Notes under the pieces: model-generated
Told to the model about the DNA's origin: nothing
What the model saw: the letters and a program-made list of their open reading frames with translations, nothing else
Database searches by the model: none
Shown: piece after piece, positions 9,065-17,601 of the stretch
Layout of the letters: each line of letters starts with the position of its first letter
How positions within the stretch are numbered: the first letter of the stretch is position 1
NCBI GenBank assembly: GCA_964613665.1
Contig: CAZTIG010000016.1
Location: forward strand, 12,415-76,414
Direction: 5' to 3'
DNA: 64,000 nucleotides
Source of the DNA: CAZQFV01 sp964613665
GTDB taxonomy: Bacteria > Chloroflexota > Chloroflexia > DTKN01
Position numbers and translations under genes: made by a program

Positions 9065-9242
9065 CGGCGCGAGGGGCTGGCCGCCGGCACGTGGACGAAA
9101 CCGAGCAAGCTGTCATGCAGGAGCCCACGCCGCGCGTGGAACCGCGGCTCCGGCAGTGCTGCCAGGGTAGTCCCCCTTGGCTACTTCCCCTGCGTCCTGC
9201 CGTTCCGCGTTCCTCTCCGCGGTGCTCACACACCAGGCACCT

Positions 9243-10223
9243 TCACTCCTCTGCCGGCACTTGGCCGCCGGCGCGGGCGAACAGGTAGCGCACGTTGGCC
9301 TTGAACCTCTCCCTGCTGCCGAATAGCCAGCCGGCGAAAGGTTCGGGCAGGGCAACCTGCAAGGCCTCCTCAAACGAACCCCCCGTGTGGGCCACCCGGC
9401 CGACCAGGTCTTCCAGCACGTCCATGTACGCGAGCTGCAGGGCCAGGTCATCCTGGCCTCCCACCGGGCCATGTCCGGGGACCAGGACCGGAAAGCCGGC
9501 CTCCTGGAAGAAGCGCAGTTGCCGGCGATAGCGGTCGATGTCGCAGAAGCCGAGGAAGGGCTGGCTGGCGAAGAAGCCGACATCGCCGATGAAGGCGATC
9601 CCATCTTCTGGCAGCAGTACGACGGCGTCATCCTCGGAGTGCCCGCGGCCCAGGGAGCGCAGCTCCGCCCGGCGCCGGCTGCCCGAGAAGGTGACCGCGT
9701 CCTCGAACGTCTCGTCGGCGTAGCGCGGCTGGAAGCCGGCCATTTCCGCCAGGGCATAGCGAATGTGGCAGATCGTCTTCTCCAGGCCGGCGCGCACATC
9801 GGCATCCTGTTCGGTCTGCCATTGCTCCTCCGCTTTCCTGAGCCACTCTTCCCACATCGCCGGGTTCTGGAAATCCTGCACAATCTCCGGGCCCAACTCC
9901 GTGCACGCCCGGCGGGTGGCCGGGCTGGCCCACAGCACCGTGCCGGCATCGAAGGCGGAAGCGCCGATCCAGTGGTCACTGTGCGCGTGGGTCAGGACGA
10001 TCGTGCCGACCGGACGTCCGCAGAGCGCTTCCGCTGCCTGGCGCAGGTCGCGGCCGGCCACCAGGGTCTGGAGAGTATCCACGACGACGGTGCGGTCGCC
10101 CAGGTCGATGATGCCAGCGTTGGAGTACGCTCCCCCGCCGGGCTTGTGGATGCAGGCGTACACGCCATCGGCCAGGGGCTGGAGGGAAAAGTGCCTGGAC
10201 TCGAACGTGGTATCTTGGGCCAT
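9243..10223 (-). CDS. Metallo-beta-lactamase-fold hydrolase
   Basis: 326 residues from the ATG at 10223; AAGG and a G-run lie just upstream, and the longer open frame adds a Ser/Cys-rich stretch without similarity. The zinc motif HAHSDH is at about residues 79-84 (LTHAHSDHW). The later ligands are plausibly His in GRGHSEDD, Asp in GDVGF and His in VPGHGPVG. Metal-dependent hydrolysis of an ester, amide or thioester is expected, but the substrate is not predictable. It follows the M55 aminopeptidase by 37 bases and is probably the last gene of a three-gene operon with the kinase-like protein. It converges on the large secreted protein. Confidence 0.85.
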   Translation of the reverse strand: MAQDTTFESRHFSLQPLADGVYACIHKPGGGAYSNAGIIDLGDRTVVVDTLQTLVAGRDLRQAAEALCGRPVGTIVLTHAHSDHWIGASAFDAGTVLWASPATRRACTELGPEIVQDFQNPAMWEEWLRKAEEQWQTEQDADVRAGLEKTICHIRYALAEMAGFQPRYADETFEDAVTFSGSRRRAELRSLGRGHSEDDAVVLLPEDGIAFIGDVGFFASQPFLGFCDIDRYRRQLRFFQEAGFPVLVPGHGPVGGQDDLALQLAYMDVLEDLVGRVAHTGGSFEEALQVALPEPFAGWLFGSRERFKANVRYLFARAGGQVPAEE

Positions 10224-10260
10224 AGCCTTGCCCCCTGGGTCGGCCGGGCGACTGCCCCAG

Positions 10261-11061
10261 CTAGGCGACGCAGAACAGGAAGAAGCGCAGCACCTCGAAG
10301 TATTCATCCGCCTCGAACCCGACCGTGTGCGAGTCGATGGCCCGGGCGCCCGGGTAGAAGCCTACGCGGTAGGCGTCGGCGTGCTTGCGGTAGCGCAGCT
10401 CGACCGAGAAGTGGTCGGGCATGGGCACGCGGCACCGGGGCAGGTCGCCCCGCAGCGCTGCCTCCACCCCGGCGCGGATGCGCTCGACCGCCAGGTGCGG
10501 GTGGATGCTGGTCGTGGAGTTGCCCACGCCGTGCTGGACGGCGACCGTGGAGAGCCCCGGGAGGAACGACTGGGCCTCCTGGCAGAGGGCGGCGTCGCCG
10601 GAGAGAAAGACCACCGGCACGCCCAACAGCCCGGCTGTGTAGGCCGAGACCATGAACTCGGACAGGTACTGGCCGTTGAGCTTAAAGTGGACCATGTTCC
10701 CGGTCATCGTGTGCGCCAGCGGCGAGCCGTTGGAGCCAGCCCGCGAGTGGTAGCCGATCATCAGCGCGGCGTCGAACGTCCCATCCAGCTCCTGCATCAT
10801 GCCGTAAGGATGCTCGGACCAGGCGCGCACGAGCCGCACCTCGCGCGGCAGCTTGGCGGCGATGATGTTGCAGGCCCAGCCGTGGGCGTCCTTGACCCAG
10901 ATCTCCGTCGCGCCGGCCTGCAGCGCCCCCTCGCATGCCGCGGCGACCTCGGCCGTCATCTGCTCGCGCAGCTCGCCGTAAAAGGCGTTCTTCTGGTCCG
11001 TCTCCTCCCAGTGGGTAGCGCCGGTGACGCCCTCGATGTCGGCAGAGATATAGACCTTCAC
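10261..11061 (-). CDS. dppA: M55 family D-aminopeptidase (DppA-like)
   Basis: 266 residues from the GTG at 11061, with AAGGAGG 6 bases upstream. The protein opens KVYISADIEGVTG, the signature of the M55 zinc peptidases; the D-x-E pair and later DAHG, GYHSRAG and the His in the central part are the metal ligands of the family. DppA of Bacillus removes N-terminal D-amino acids from peptides and forms a decameric ring. The start overlaps the stop of the upstream kinase-like gene by 4 bases (GTGA), implying translational coupling. An MBL hydrolase follows. Together they suggest turnover of D-amino-acid peptides, perhaps from peptidoglycan (inference). Confidence 0.9.
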   Translation of the reverse strand: MKVYISADIEGVTGATHWEETDQKNAFYGELREQMTAEVAAACEGALQAGATEIWVKDAHGWACNIIAAKLPREVRLVRAWSEHPYGMMQELDGTFDAALMIGYHSRAGSNGSPLAHTMTGNMVHFKLNGQYLSEFMVSAYTAGLLGVPVVFLSGDAALCQEAQSFLPGLSTVAVQHGVGNSTTSIHPHLAVERIRAGVEAALRGDLPRCRVPMPDHFSVELRYRKHADAYRVGFYPGARAIDSHTVGFEADEYFEVLRFFLFCVA

Positions 11062-12107
11062 GGCATTCCTCCTTGTACGTAGCGTACGACGAGCCCGGCC
11101 GTCCGGTCGATCCGCTCGCGCCACTCGGGTAGATAGGCCGGGTACAGATGTGTGCCCCCCACGGCCCAGAGGTTCCAGTAGACCTCGGTCGCCGCGATGA
11201 ACAGCTCCAGCTGCTGCACCTGCTTCGGGGGCAGGGAGCGGTATTCGGCATACCCGTCCAGCAGAGCCTCCCGACAGCGCGGGAAGGCGGCCTGCTGCCA
11301 GCAGTGTTCCAGGCCCACGGCCAGGTCGTACACCCAGTAGCCATAGCCGGAGTCGTCAAAGTCGATGGGTCGGGGCTCGCCGTGCCAGAAGAGCAGGTTG
11401 GCGTCCACGCCCAGGTCCCCGTGGATCAGGCCGTAGACGTCGGGGCCCTGGCCCCAGGCGTCCATCACCTCCCGCACCCGCTGGGCCACGGCGGCAAAGG
11501 CCTCGCGGCGGGCCGGCGACAGCAGTGCCCAGGCCTCGGCGTTGGGCATGCCGCTGCCCACGTCGTCGCTGAAGAGGCCCGCCCAGTCGAAGCGCCTCTT
11601 GGTCAGGCCGGGGGGCGGCGACCAGGACGCGGCAAAATCGTGCAGCCGGGCCATCAGGCGGCCCTGGGCCCGGTAGTGCCGGGGCCGGGCCCGGCCCTTG
11701 AGCGAGCGCCCGTTCAGCCAGCGCAGCAGCGAGCAGTGCCGCACTCCCGGCATGCCGGGGATGGTGACGGCGATCAGCAGCCGGCCGTCCCGAGCGGGGA
11801 TCGGCTCCGGCACGGGCAGATTGGCGTCCCGGCGCATCGCCGCCAGCCAGGCCAGCTCCAGCTCCAGCGCCGCCGGGGCCTGGTAGCCCGGCTGGTGCAC
11901 GCGGAGCAGGTACTGCCCGGGCTCGAACAGGTCCTCCGTGGCCGCAGCCGGCAGGTCGGGTGTATGGACTCGGAAGAGGGTGTTCCCCGCCTGGCGGGCC
12001 AGGGCGAAGCGGGCTCCCGGGATACCGTACTCGGCCAGAGCGGCGCCGGCCAGCCGCCGCATGCGCCGCAGCCTGCCCCGATAGGTGAGCTCCTGGTATG
12101 GTTTCAT
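11058..12107 (-). CDS. Aminoglycoside-phosphotransferase-family kinase (homoserine-kinase-like fold)
   Basis: 349 residues from the ATG at 12107 (AGGAGG upstream). The catalytic loop is HGDLGVDANLLF at about 229-240, with Asp 231 as base, and the metal-binding IDFDD follows at about 248-252. The N-lobe is less typical; YLLRVH near residue 67 may carry the ATP-binding position. APH-family proteins phosphorylate small hydroxyl compounds (antibiotics, choline, amino acids, sugars); nothing here fixes the substrate. Translation is coupled to the M55 peptidase. Its own promoter lies at 12184-12212. Confidence 0.8.
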   Translation of the reverse strand: MKPYQELTYRGRLRRMRRLAGAALAEYGIPGARFALARQAGNTLFRVHTPDLPAAATEDLFEPGQYLLRVHQPGYQAPAALELELAWLAAMRRDANLPVPEPIPARDGRLLIAVTIPGMPGVRHCSLLRWLNGRSLKGRARPRHYRAQGRLMARLHDFAASWSPPPGLTKRRFDWAGLFSDDVGSGMPNAEAWALLSPARREAFAAVAQRVREVMDAWGQGPDVYGLIHGDLGVDANLLFWHGEPRPIDFDDSGYGYWVYDLAVGLEHCWQQAAFPRCREALLDGYAEYRSLPPKQVQQLELFIAATEVYWNLWAVGGTHLYPAYLPEWRERIDRTAGLVVRYVQGGMP

Positions 12108-12183
12108 GACAACCGCTCCTCCTGCGGGCTGCAGCAGCGCGCCGCTGGCTGGGCCCCTGCCCGGCCGGCAGCGACCGGGCTCG

Positions 12184-12212
12184 ATTGTACCAGCTCGAGG
12201 CGCCACTGTCAT
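12184..12212 (-). promoter_or_regulatory. Sigma-70-like promoter of the kinase-dppA-MBL operon
   Basis: Minus strand ATGACA (12207-12212), 17-base spacer, TACAAT (12184-12189). Confidence 0.6.
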
Positions 12213-12269
12213 GCCCCGGAAGGGCTATGGCCGGGCTATCGGAGGCCGGCCGGGCACGCGGGGCTGGCC

Positions 12270-12499
12270 TCACCGCTCCGGCGGTGCTGCCAGGCGATAG
12301 CGCACCGTCCACTGCGCCCGGCGGACCGGGGGCCATCAGGCCAGGAAGCGAATCCAGCCCAGCTTGGGCTCGTCTCCGTCAGCTCGACCGCGCCTGCGTC
12401 GGCCAGGATCGGACGCGGTGAGCGGGGCTCGATCGCCAGGGCGTACAGCGGCAGAAAGAGCGTCTCGGGCACGGTGTCCAGATTCAGGTCGTCCATCAT
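12270..12499 (-). pseudogene. Remnant of a class I SAM methyltransferase (LCM/TcmP-like)
   Basis: From the ATG pair at 12499/12496 the frame reads LDTVPETLFLPLYALAIE and ILADAGAVEL, the N-terminus of the leucine-carboxyl-methyltransferase-like family (normally about 270 residues). The similarity then stops. In a neighbouring frame come KLGWIRFLA, a stop, and WTVRYRLAAPPER ending at 12270, which resembles the C-terminus of the same family. So about 45 N-terminal and 30 C-terminal residues survive and the SAM-binding core is missing. The N-terminal frame itself runs on to 12236. A promoter still sits directly in front (12507-12535). Confidence 0.6.
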
Positions 12500-12506
12500 C
12501 GGACTG

Positions 12507-12535
12507 ATTGTACCAGCAGCTGGAAGAGGCGGCAA
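12507..12535 (-). promoter_or_regulatory. Promoter in front of the methyltransferase remnant, probably leaderless
   Basis: Minus strand TTGCCG (12530-12535), 17-base spacer, TACAAT (12507-12512). The ATG pair lies only 8-11 bases downstream of the -10, so the transcript would start at or next to the start codon. Confidence 0.55.
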
Positions 12536-12557
12536 ATCCCGAAAGGGCTAGCAGGGT

Positions 12558-13418
12558 CTATCGACGGTCTGCGGGCGGGAACAGGTACTCCTCATAGTCG
12601 CCCAGCGGCCGGTAGCCGATCTGCAGGTAGATATGGTTGGAGGTGGTGTTGGCCAGGTCGGCGAAGAGGGCGCAAAAGTCCCGGCCGGACGCCAGCAGGA
12701 GTCGGCTCAGCGCGGCCACGCAGGCCGTGGCGTAGCCGCGGCCGCGCAGCTCCGGCGGCGTGTACACCCCGCTCACGCTGATGCCCCGGCGGGTCGGCCG
12801 GGTCCACATGGCGGTGGAGACCGGCAGGCCGTCCTCCCACAGGTAGACGGCACCCTGGTCGATCCAGCGCCGGGCCCGGCCCAGCGCTTGCTCGGGGTCG
12901 TCGTGGCCGAAGATCTCCTGCTGGAACGCGTACGCCCAGCCGGCCACCAGCTCCGTGTCGACCGCCGCGGCCGGGCGCAGCCGGCCACGCTCGGCCGGCG
13001 GCACGGCCACCTGGCGCAGCTCGTAGGCCCGCAGGCGCTGGCCGGCCCGGTACGCCTGCCCGGTGCGCTCCTGCCACTCCTGCGCCAGCAGTGGCGCCAC
13101 CTCCGCCGGCCCCAGCACGCCGGGGACGGCCCAGCCCTCGGCAAGAAGCTCGTCCACCAGCGCCCGTGCCGCCGCGGCCAGGTCGCCGCGGTGGGCGTAG
13201 ACGACCAGGTTGTGGGGCGGGGTCATCATGGCCGCCAGGACCAGGCCGGCGCCATCCTCGACCGTCTTCAGGCAGGGGGGTGTCTCGACCTGCTCGGGGT
13301 AGCGCGCCATGCGCTCGCACACCCCCAGGATCAGGTTGTTGGCGGCCTCGTTCGCCTCCAGCACCGGCCGCATGGTGCGGAGGAAGCTGTCGGCATTGTT
13401 ATAGCTCTTCACCTTCAC
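12558..13418 (-). CDS. GNAT family N-acetyltransferase
   Basis: 286 residues from the GTG at 13418 (GAGG 5 bases upstream; the next GTG at 13412 is an alternative). The C-terminal third is a typical acetyl-CoA-binding GNAT domain: SGVYTPPELRGRGYA contains the R/Q-x-x-G-R/G pyrophosphate loop, followed by a helix and NTTSNHIYLQIGYRPLGDYEEY. The N-terminal half (about 140 residues) is a degenerate GNAT-like region of the FR47 type. Substrate unknown. It follows a tiny membrane ORF and the QueG-like gene on the same strand, probably one transcript. Confidence 0.8.
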   Translation of the reverse strand: MKVKSYNNADSFLRTMRPVLEANEAANNLILGVCERMARYPEQVETPPCLKTVEDGAGLVLAAMMTPPHNLVVYAHRGDLAAAARALVDELLAEGWAVPGVLGPAEVAPLLAQEWQERTGQAYRAGQRLRAYELRQVAVPPAERGRLRPAAAVDTELVAGWAYAFQQEIFGHDDPEQALGRARRWIDQGAVYLWEDGLPVSTAMWTRPTRRGISVSGVYTPPELRGRGYATACVAALSRLLLASGRDFCALFADLANTTSNHIYLQIGYRPLGDYEEYLFPPADRR

Positions 13419-13425
13419 CCTGGCC

Positions 13426-13563
13426 TCATTTCTGAGACGCGAACCTTCGAGCCGGCCGCTGGGAAGTAGTCTGGTTCTCGATATCACGGGCAACCGCGCA
13501 GACGAAGGAACACAGGATCAACCCGAGCGTGGTGTAGCCTGCTGCCGTGATGATACTCAACAT
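13426..13563 (-). CDS. Possible 45-residue membrane protein
   Basis: A short frame from the ATG at 13563 to a TGA at 13426-13428. It starts LSIITAAGYTTLGLILCSF, a plausible single transmembrane segment, followed by a polar, basic tail. It ends 7 bases before the GTG of the GNAT gene and begins 32 bases after the QueG-like stop, which fits an operon. The ribosome binding site is weak. It may be real or chance. Confidence 0.4.
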   Translation of the reverse strand: MLSIITAAGYTTLGLILCSFVCAVARDIENQTTSQRPARRFASQK

Positions 13564-13595
13564 GGCGCACCAGCTATCCCCGGGTCGTCCGTCCT

Positions 13596-14501
13596 CTAGC
13601 GCTGTGGCAGCCGCTCCACGGCCAGGGTTACGTTGCGCTCGAATATCCGATAGGGGATGCCCGTCCTCAGGGGGCCCAGCGTCCGCCGATACTGCCGTTC
13701 ACTGAGCCGGGCCAGGCGGGGCAGGGCGAAAAAGGCCTCCCAGCGCGGTACACTGCTTCGAAAGGCCTCGGTCGTCGCCGTGGCCAGCGGGCGCGCGATG
13801 TGTCTGGTGTTCCACGGGCACGCCTCCTGGCAGATCTCGCAGTCCTGGACCCGGTTCCCCTGGGCGGCCCGGGCCGCCTCCGGCAGATCGTCACACTGCA
13901 GGAGATAAGACAGGCACCTGTCCTTGTCCAGCACACAGGGCTGCTCGAGCGCCCCCATGGGGCAGGCCCGCTGGCACTTGTCGCAGCCCTGGCAGCGATT
14001 CGGCTCCTCGGCGCTGTTGGGCTCCAGGTCGGCATCGGTCAGGATCCCTCCCAGCGCCAGGAAGGTGCCGAACTGCCGGGTGACCAGCAGGGAGTTCTTC
14101 CCCTGCCAGCCCAGGCCGGCCCTGACGGCTGCCAGCTTCAGGGGGAGGATGGATCGGTCGCGCCGGGAGCTGTCGCAGACCAGGGCTGTGTAGCCCTCTG
14201 CTCGCAGCAAGGCGGCGAGCGGCGCCAGCGGCTCGACCACGTCGCAAAAGAAGCCCGAGAGGTACAGGCGGCTCGTCCGGCCCACGGTGGGCTCGCCCCA
14301 TGAGGGCAGGACAACGCCGCCGATGTAGATGCCCGCCACGATGATGGTCCGGGCATCGGCCATGGTGAGCCGGGGGTCGCGCCGTATCGAGTGACCCAGC
14401 ATGTAACCCTGAAACTCAGAGGCCGTGGCGAACTCCAGGGCGTCGATCCCCAGCGACGTCGCCAGGGCTCTGAGCTGCGCTGCCAAAGCGGCTGGCCCCA
14501 T
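13596..14501 (-). CDS. Epoxyqueuosine-reductase-like (QueG-like) iron-sulfur protein
   Basis: 301 residues from the ATG at 14501, picked because AGGAGG lies 6 bases before it and overlaps an alternative ATG at 14507. Two ferredoxin-type 4Fe-4S motifs are present: CQGCDKCQRACP near 172 and CEICQEACPW near 224. Upstream, the SRLYLSGF and RAGLGWQGKNSLLVT stretches match the cobalamin-dependent QueG family, which reduces epoxyqueuosine to queuosine in tRNA. The protein is shorter than typical QueG (about 310-380) and lacks a HEAT tail, so a divergent paralogue is possible. A promoter lies just upstream (14539-14567). Confidence 0.75.
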   Translation of the reverse strand: MGPAALAAQLRALATSLGIDALEFATASEFQGYMLGHSIRRDPRLTMADARTIIVAGIYIGGVVLPSWGEPTVGRTSRLYLSGFFCDVVEPLAPLAALLRAEGYTALVCDSSRRDRSILPLKLAAVRAGLGWQGKNSLLVTRQFGTFLALGGILTDADLEPNSAEEPNRCQGCDKCQRACPMGALEQPCVLDKDRCLSYLLQCDDLPEAARAAQGNRVQDCEICQEACPWNTRHIARPLATATTEAFRSSVPRWEAFFALPRLARLSERQYRRTLGPLRTGIPYRIFERNVTLAVERLPQR

Positions 14502-14538
14502 CCTCATCCTCCTGAGCAGGTTGGTCTTCGCGGAACGG

Positions 14539-14567
14539 AGTATAGCACTGTCGGCGATCGGGGTCAA
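14539..14567 (-). promoter_or_regulatory. Sigma-70-like promoter of the QueG-like gene
   Basis: Minus strand TTGACC (14562-14567), 17-base spacer, TATACT (14539-14544). Confidence 0.7.
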
Positions 14568-14704
14568 CAGGCCGGCCTGACATGCACTTGTGCCCCTCCA
14601 TCGATCCCCCACTGCCCGTTCACAGGGCCTTCACACGCGGATGCTAAGATCGAGACTGTTGCCGGGCATTGGACAGCCGGCAGCCGAACCTGAGGAGGCA
14701 AGCA

Positions 14705-15286
14705 ATGTCTGCAAGAAACAAGCTGTACCTGGCCCTGGATGTCGGCATCGCCGCCGCCTTCCTGCTCTCCCTGGCCACAGGGCTGATCTGGCTCGGGAGC
14801 GGGGGCGGGCGCGGTGGGCTGGCTCCCCTGGGCATCTCTCGGGGCACCTGGAGCGACCTGCACACCTGGTTCAGCCTGGTGATGATCGCCGGGGCGATTG
14901 TCCACCTGGCCCTGCACTGGGAGTGGCTCTGCGCCATGACCCGCCGGCTGCGCCAGGGCCAGGGTCGGAAGGCCCGCTGGAACTATCTCTTTGACTGGGT
15001 GCTGGGCCTCACCGTCCTGGCCGCCAGCGCGACCGGGCTGGCCTTCCTGGTGTCCGGCGGCGGATATCAGGGCGGGCGCAACCCAGCGTACAGCGCGGTC
15101 ATCGCGGGCCTGGACCGTGGGACGTGGAGCGATCTGCACACCTGGCTCGGCCTGGGGTTCGTGGCCGTGCTCGTCGTGCACCAGGCCCTGCACTGGGCCT
15201 GGATCCGCAACACTATCGGGCGGGCCGGCCGGCGCAGCGTCTCCGGGCCGCACGCTGGCGAGGTCGCCGTCCGGGTGGAGGAGTAG
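14705..15286 (+). CDS. DUF4405-like membrane protein with internal duplication
   Basis: 193 residues from the ATG at 14705, with AGGAGG 7 bases upstream. Four membrane segments form two homologous halves. Each half ends with the same pattern: a Gly-rich loop, RGTWSDLHTW, a hydrophobic helix, and H-x-x-L-HW (VHLALHWEW and VHQALHWAW). The paired His in LHTW and LHW are the type of residues that ligate heme in cytochrome b561/DUF4405 proteins, so a small electron-transfer membrane protein is likely (inference). It is followed 36 bases later by a membrane-anchored Gly-rich protein, probably co-transcribed. Confidence 0.75.
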   Translation: MSARNKLYLALDVGIAAAFLLSLATGLIWLGSGGGRGGLAPLGISRGTWSDLHTWFSLVMIAGAIVHLALHWEWLCAMTRRLRQGQGRKARWNYLFDWVLGLTVLAASATGLAFLVSGGGYQGGRNPAYSAVIAGLDRGTWSDLHTWLGLGFVAVLVVHQALHWAWIRNTIGRAGRRSVSGPHAGEVAVRVEE

Positions 15287-15322
15287 CATCGCAGTTCACA
15301 CAAGAGAACAGGAGGCAAGATC

Positions 15323-15865
15323 ATGGTACGGAAGGTTCTGGGAATCGGCATAGTGGTGCTGTTGGTGGGGGCACTGATCGGCGGGGGTGCCTATCTGCTC
15401 CTGCGCGACTCCGCAAGTGGCCATGGGAGCGGCCAGGGCCGGCAGGGCCAGGCGGCCCGCGGCGGGGGTGGAACGCAGCAGTTGGCCTCCGGCGAGCGCG
15501 GCGGCGGGTACCGTGGTGGAGGCACAGTGGCGGGCGGCGGCGGACAGGGCACCGGGACGTCGGCGGTCGCCGCCGCCCCCGAGGAGTGGCTGACCGTGGT
15601 GGGCCAGGTGGTAGCGATGGACGAGGAGTTGGTCGTGCGCACCGCCGACGGCAGCGAACTCGCCTTCAGCCTGGGCCCCTCGTGGTACCGCGGGTCCCGC
15701 GGGGTCACGATCGCCGTCGGCGATCAGGTGCAGGTCACCGGCTTTAACGAGGATGGCAAGTGGATGGCAGGGACGGTGGAAAACCTGACCTCGGGCCAGG
15801 TGCTGGCCCTGCGGGACGAGAGCGGCCAGCCGCTCTGGAGCGGGCACGGCCGGCGCGGCCAGTAG
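15323..15865 (+). CDS. Membrane-anchored Gly-rich protein with OB-like (DUF5666-like) domain
   Basis: 180 residues. AGGAGG is 7 bases before the ATG. An N-terminal hydrophobic segment (about 6-27) is a signal anchor. A Gly/Gln/Arg-rich low-complexity linker (about 32-85) follows. The C-terminal domain (about 90-168) reads LTVVGQVVAMDEELVVRT, VGDQVQVTGF, a five-stranded OB-like pattern of the kind called DUF5666. Probably extracytoplasmic; partner of the DUF4405-like protein upstream. No catalytic residues recognised. Confidence 0.65.
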   Translation: MVRKVLGIGIVVLLVGALIGGGAYLLLRDSASGHGSGQGRQGQAARGGGGTQQLASGERGGGYRGGGTVAGGGGQGTGTSAVAAAPEEWLTVVGQVVAMDEELVVRTADGSELAFSLGPSWYRGSRGVTIAVGDQVQVTGFNEDGKWMAGTVENLTSGQVLALRDESGQPLWSGHGRRGQ

Positions 15866-15881
15866 CCAGGCTCCCAGCGAC

Positions 15882-15912
15882 ACGGGGTGGGCGGCGCGAC
15901 CGTCCACCCCGT
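15882..15912 (+). terminator. Candidate intrinsic terminator
   Basis: A 9-bp stem (ACGGGGTGG with CCACCCCGT) and 13-base loop, 16 bases after the stop, followed by TCTGTCAT. The T-rich tail is weak. Confidence 0.45.
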
Positions 15913-16062
15913 TCTGTCATATCAGACCACACCCGTCGGCCAGGCCACGCCCACGGCCAGTCTCAGCAGGTTGATCGGCGCGCCGGCCTACAGGGACTCC
16001 CCGGGCCAGGGCTAGCGACGACGATGGCCGGGGCGAAAGGGGGCCCATGGGGCAGCGGGGCC

Positions 16063-17574
16063 TCACACCGTGGCCTGGAACTTTTTCCCGTCCTCCTCGC
16101 ATAGCACCTGCACCAGCTGGCGGCTGGTCATGACGCCGGTCGGCAGGCCGCCCCCGGGCTGGATCCACTGCCCGGTCATGTAAAAGTTCTGCAGGCCGGG
16201 CAGGGTCTGGCGCATCGGCTTCCTCATGGTGTAGGCATTCTGCGGCGTGATCAGCCAGCCCTCGAAGCTGCCCTTCCAGTTGCCCGTGTAGCGCTCAAAG
16301 GTCAGCGGCGTGGCCACATCGACCATCTCCACCTGTGGGGAGATGCCCGGGAAGCGCTGCTCCAGCAGCTCTATGACGACCCGCGCGACCTGGTCCTTCT
16401 TCTCCTCGTAGGCCGCCCGGTCCTGGGCCAACTCCTGCCAGTACTCGTAGCTGCTGGGCAGCATCACCACCAGGGTGGTCTTGCCGGCCGGGGCCAGGGT
16501 GGGGTCCTGGTTCAAGATGCGCAGCGGCAGGCTCTTCCAGACCTTGTCGCCGATCTCGGCCGGCCGGCGCAGAGGGAAGACGAGGCCCGAGACCGTCCTC
16601 GGCTCGTCGGCGAAAGAGCGGTTTACCCCCAGGCCCACGAAGAGCAGCGAGGGGAAGAGGGGCCACTTCTCGTACGGCGTGCGTGTCTCCTCGTCCACGT
16701 ACCTGCCCTCGAGCATCTTGAAGATGGTGCTGTACCCGTCGGCAGCGGAGATGACCCGGCCGGCGCGGTGCTCGCTCCCGTCGGTCAGGCGCACACCGAC
16801 GGCCCGGTCCCCTTCGGTGAGGATCTTTTCCACGCGGCTGCGGTAGTGGATCGCACCCCCCAGGCTGAGGTAGCGATCGGCCATGGCCAGCGACATCGGC
16901 AGCGAACCGCCGATGGGATAGCCGGCGTTCTTGTTGTGCAGGTAGGCCAGGGTAAAGAGCATGAAGAACATGGAGAACTCCGGGAACCACATCTCCCGCA
17001 GGGCGTCGCGCAGCAGCACGTCCTGGAAGCGCGCGGCGAACTCGGCGGCGGTGATCTGCATCCAGCGCTGCATCTCCCTGCCCCGGGTCGTCATCAGCAG
17101 CATGAGCTTGAGCATCTTGCGCATGCGCTTGAGCGGTGGGTCGGATGGCGCGGGGGGGTCAAAGGCCAGGCAAAGGCGCACGCCCTGGATGAACTCGCGG
17201 GTCACCGCGGCGTCCTGCGGCGAAAGCTGCAGCATGTGCGCTTCCAACCGGTCCACGTCCGCGTAGAGGACCAGGGTGCGCCCGTCGGCGCCCTCGTAGC
17301 GCATGAACTCGTCGATGTCGATGAACTCGCGCCCCTGGGCGACGCCGACCTCCTCCCAGAAGCGATACATAGGGCTGACGGGCGAAGAGCCCACCAGCCA
17401 ATGGATACAGCCGTCGATGGTGTAGCCCTGGCGCTTCCACGCCGTGCACAGGCCGCCCGGCTGCGTGTGCAGCTCAAAGATCTCGGTGCGGTAGCCGTTC
17501 ATCTGGCCGTAGATCCCCGCGGCCAGGCCGGCGAAGCCGGCCCCGATGATGATGATCGAGTTGTCCTCTTGCAT
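16063..17574 (-). CDS. FAD-dependent oxidoreductase, phytoene-desaturase (CrtI)-like
   Basis: 503 residues. The N-terminus SIIIIGAGFAGLAAGIY is a Rossmann dinucleotide motif (GxGxxG) for FAD, followed by an acidic residue at the end of strand 2 (EIFELHTQPGG) and GG-x-C-x-x-W typical of the CrtI/amine-oxidase superfamily. The C-terminal GQWIQPGGGLPTGV is the second FAD-contacting motif. CrtI-type enzymes desaturate or isomerise carotenoids, but many members act on other lipids; no other carotenoid genes are nearby. It lies last in a flavodoxin-GNAT-oxidoreductase operon, 27 bases after the GNAT stop. Confidence 0.8.
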   Translation of the reverse strand: MQEDNSIIIIGAGFAGLAAGIYGQMNGYRTEIFELHTQPGGLCTAWKRQGYTIDGCIHWLVGSSPVSPMYRFWEEVGVAQGREFIDIDEFMRYEGADGRTLVLYADVDRLEAHMLQLSPQDAAVTREFIQGVRLCLAFDPPAPSDPPLKRMRKMLKLMLLMTTRGREMQRWMQITAAEFAARFQDVLLRDALREMWFPEFSMFFMLFTLAYLHNKNAGYPIGGSLPMSLAMADRYLSLGGAIHYRSRVEKILTEGDRAVGVRLTDGSEHRAGRVISAADGYSTIFKMLEGRYVDEETRTPYEKWPLFPSLLFVGLGVNRSFADEPRTVSGLVFPLRRPAEIGDKVWKSLPLRILNQDPTLAPAGKTTLVVMLPSSYEYWQELAQDRAAYEEKKDQVARVVIELLEQRFPGISPQVEMVDVATPLTFERYTGNWKGSFEGWLITPQNAYTMRKPMRQTLPGLQNFYMTGQWIQPGGGLPTGVMTSRQLVQVLCEEDGKKFQATV

Positions 17575-17601
17575 GGTGCTCCCCCTGCACTCCGGCCGGC
17601 C

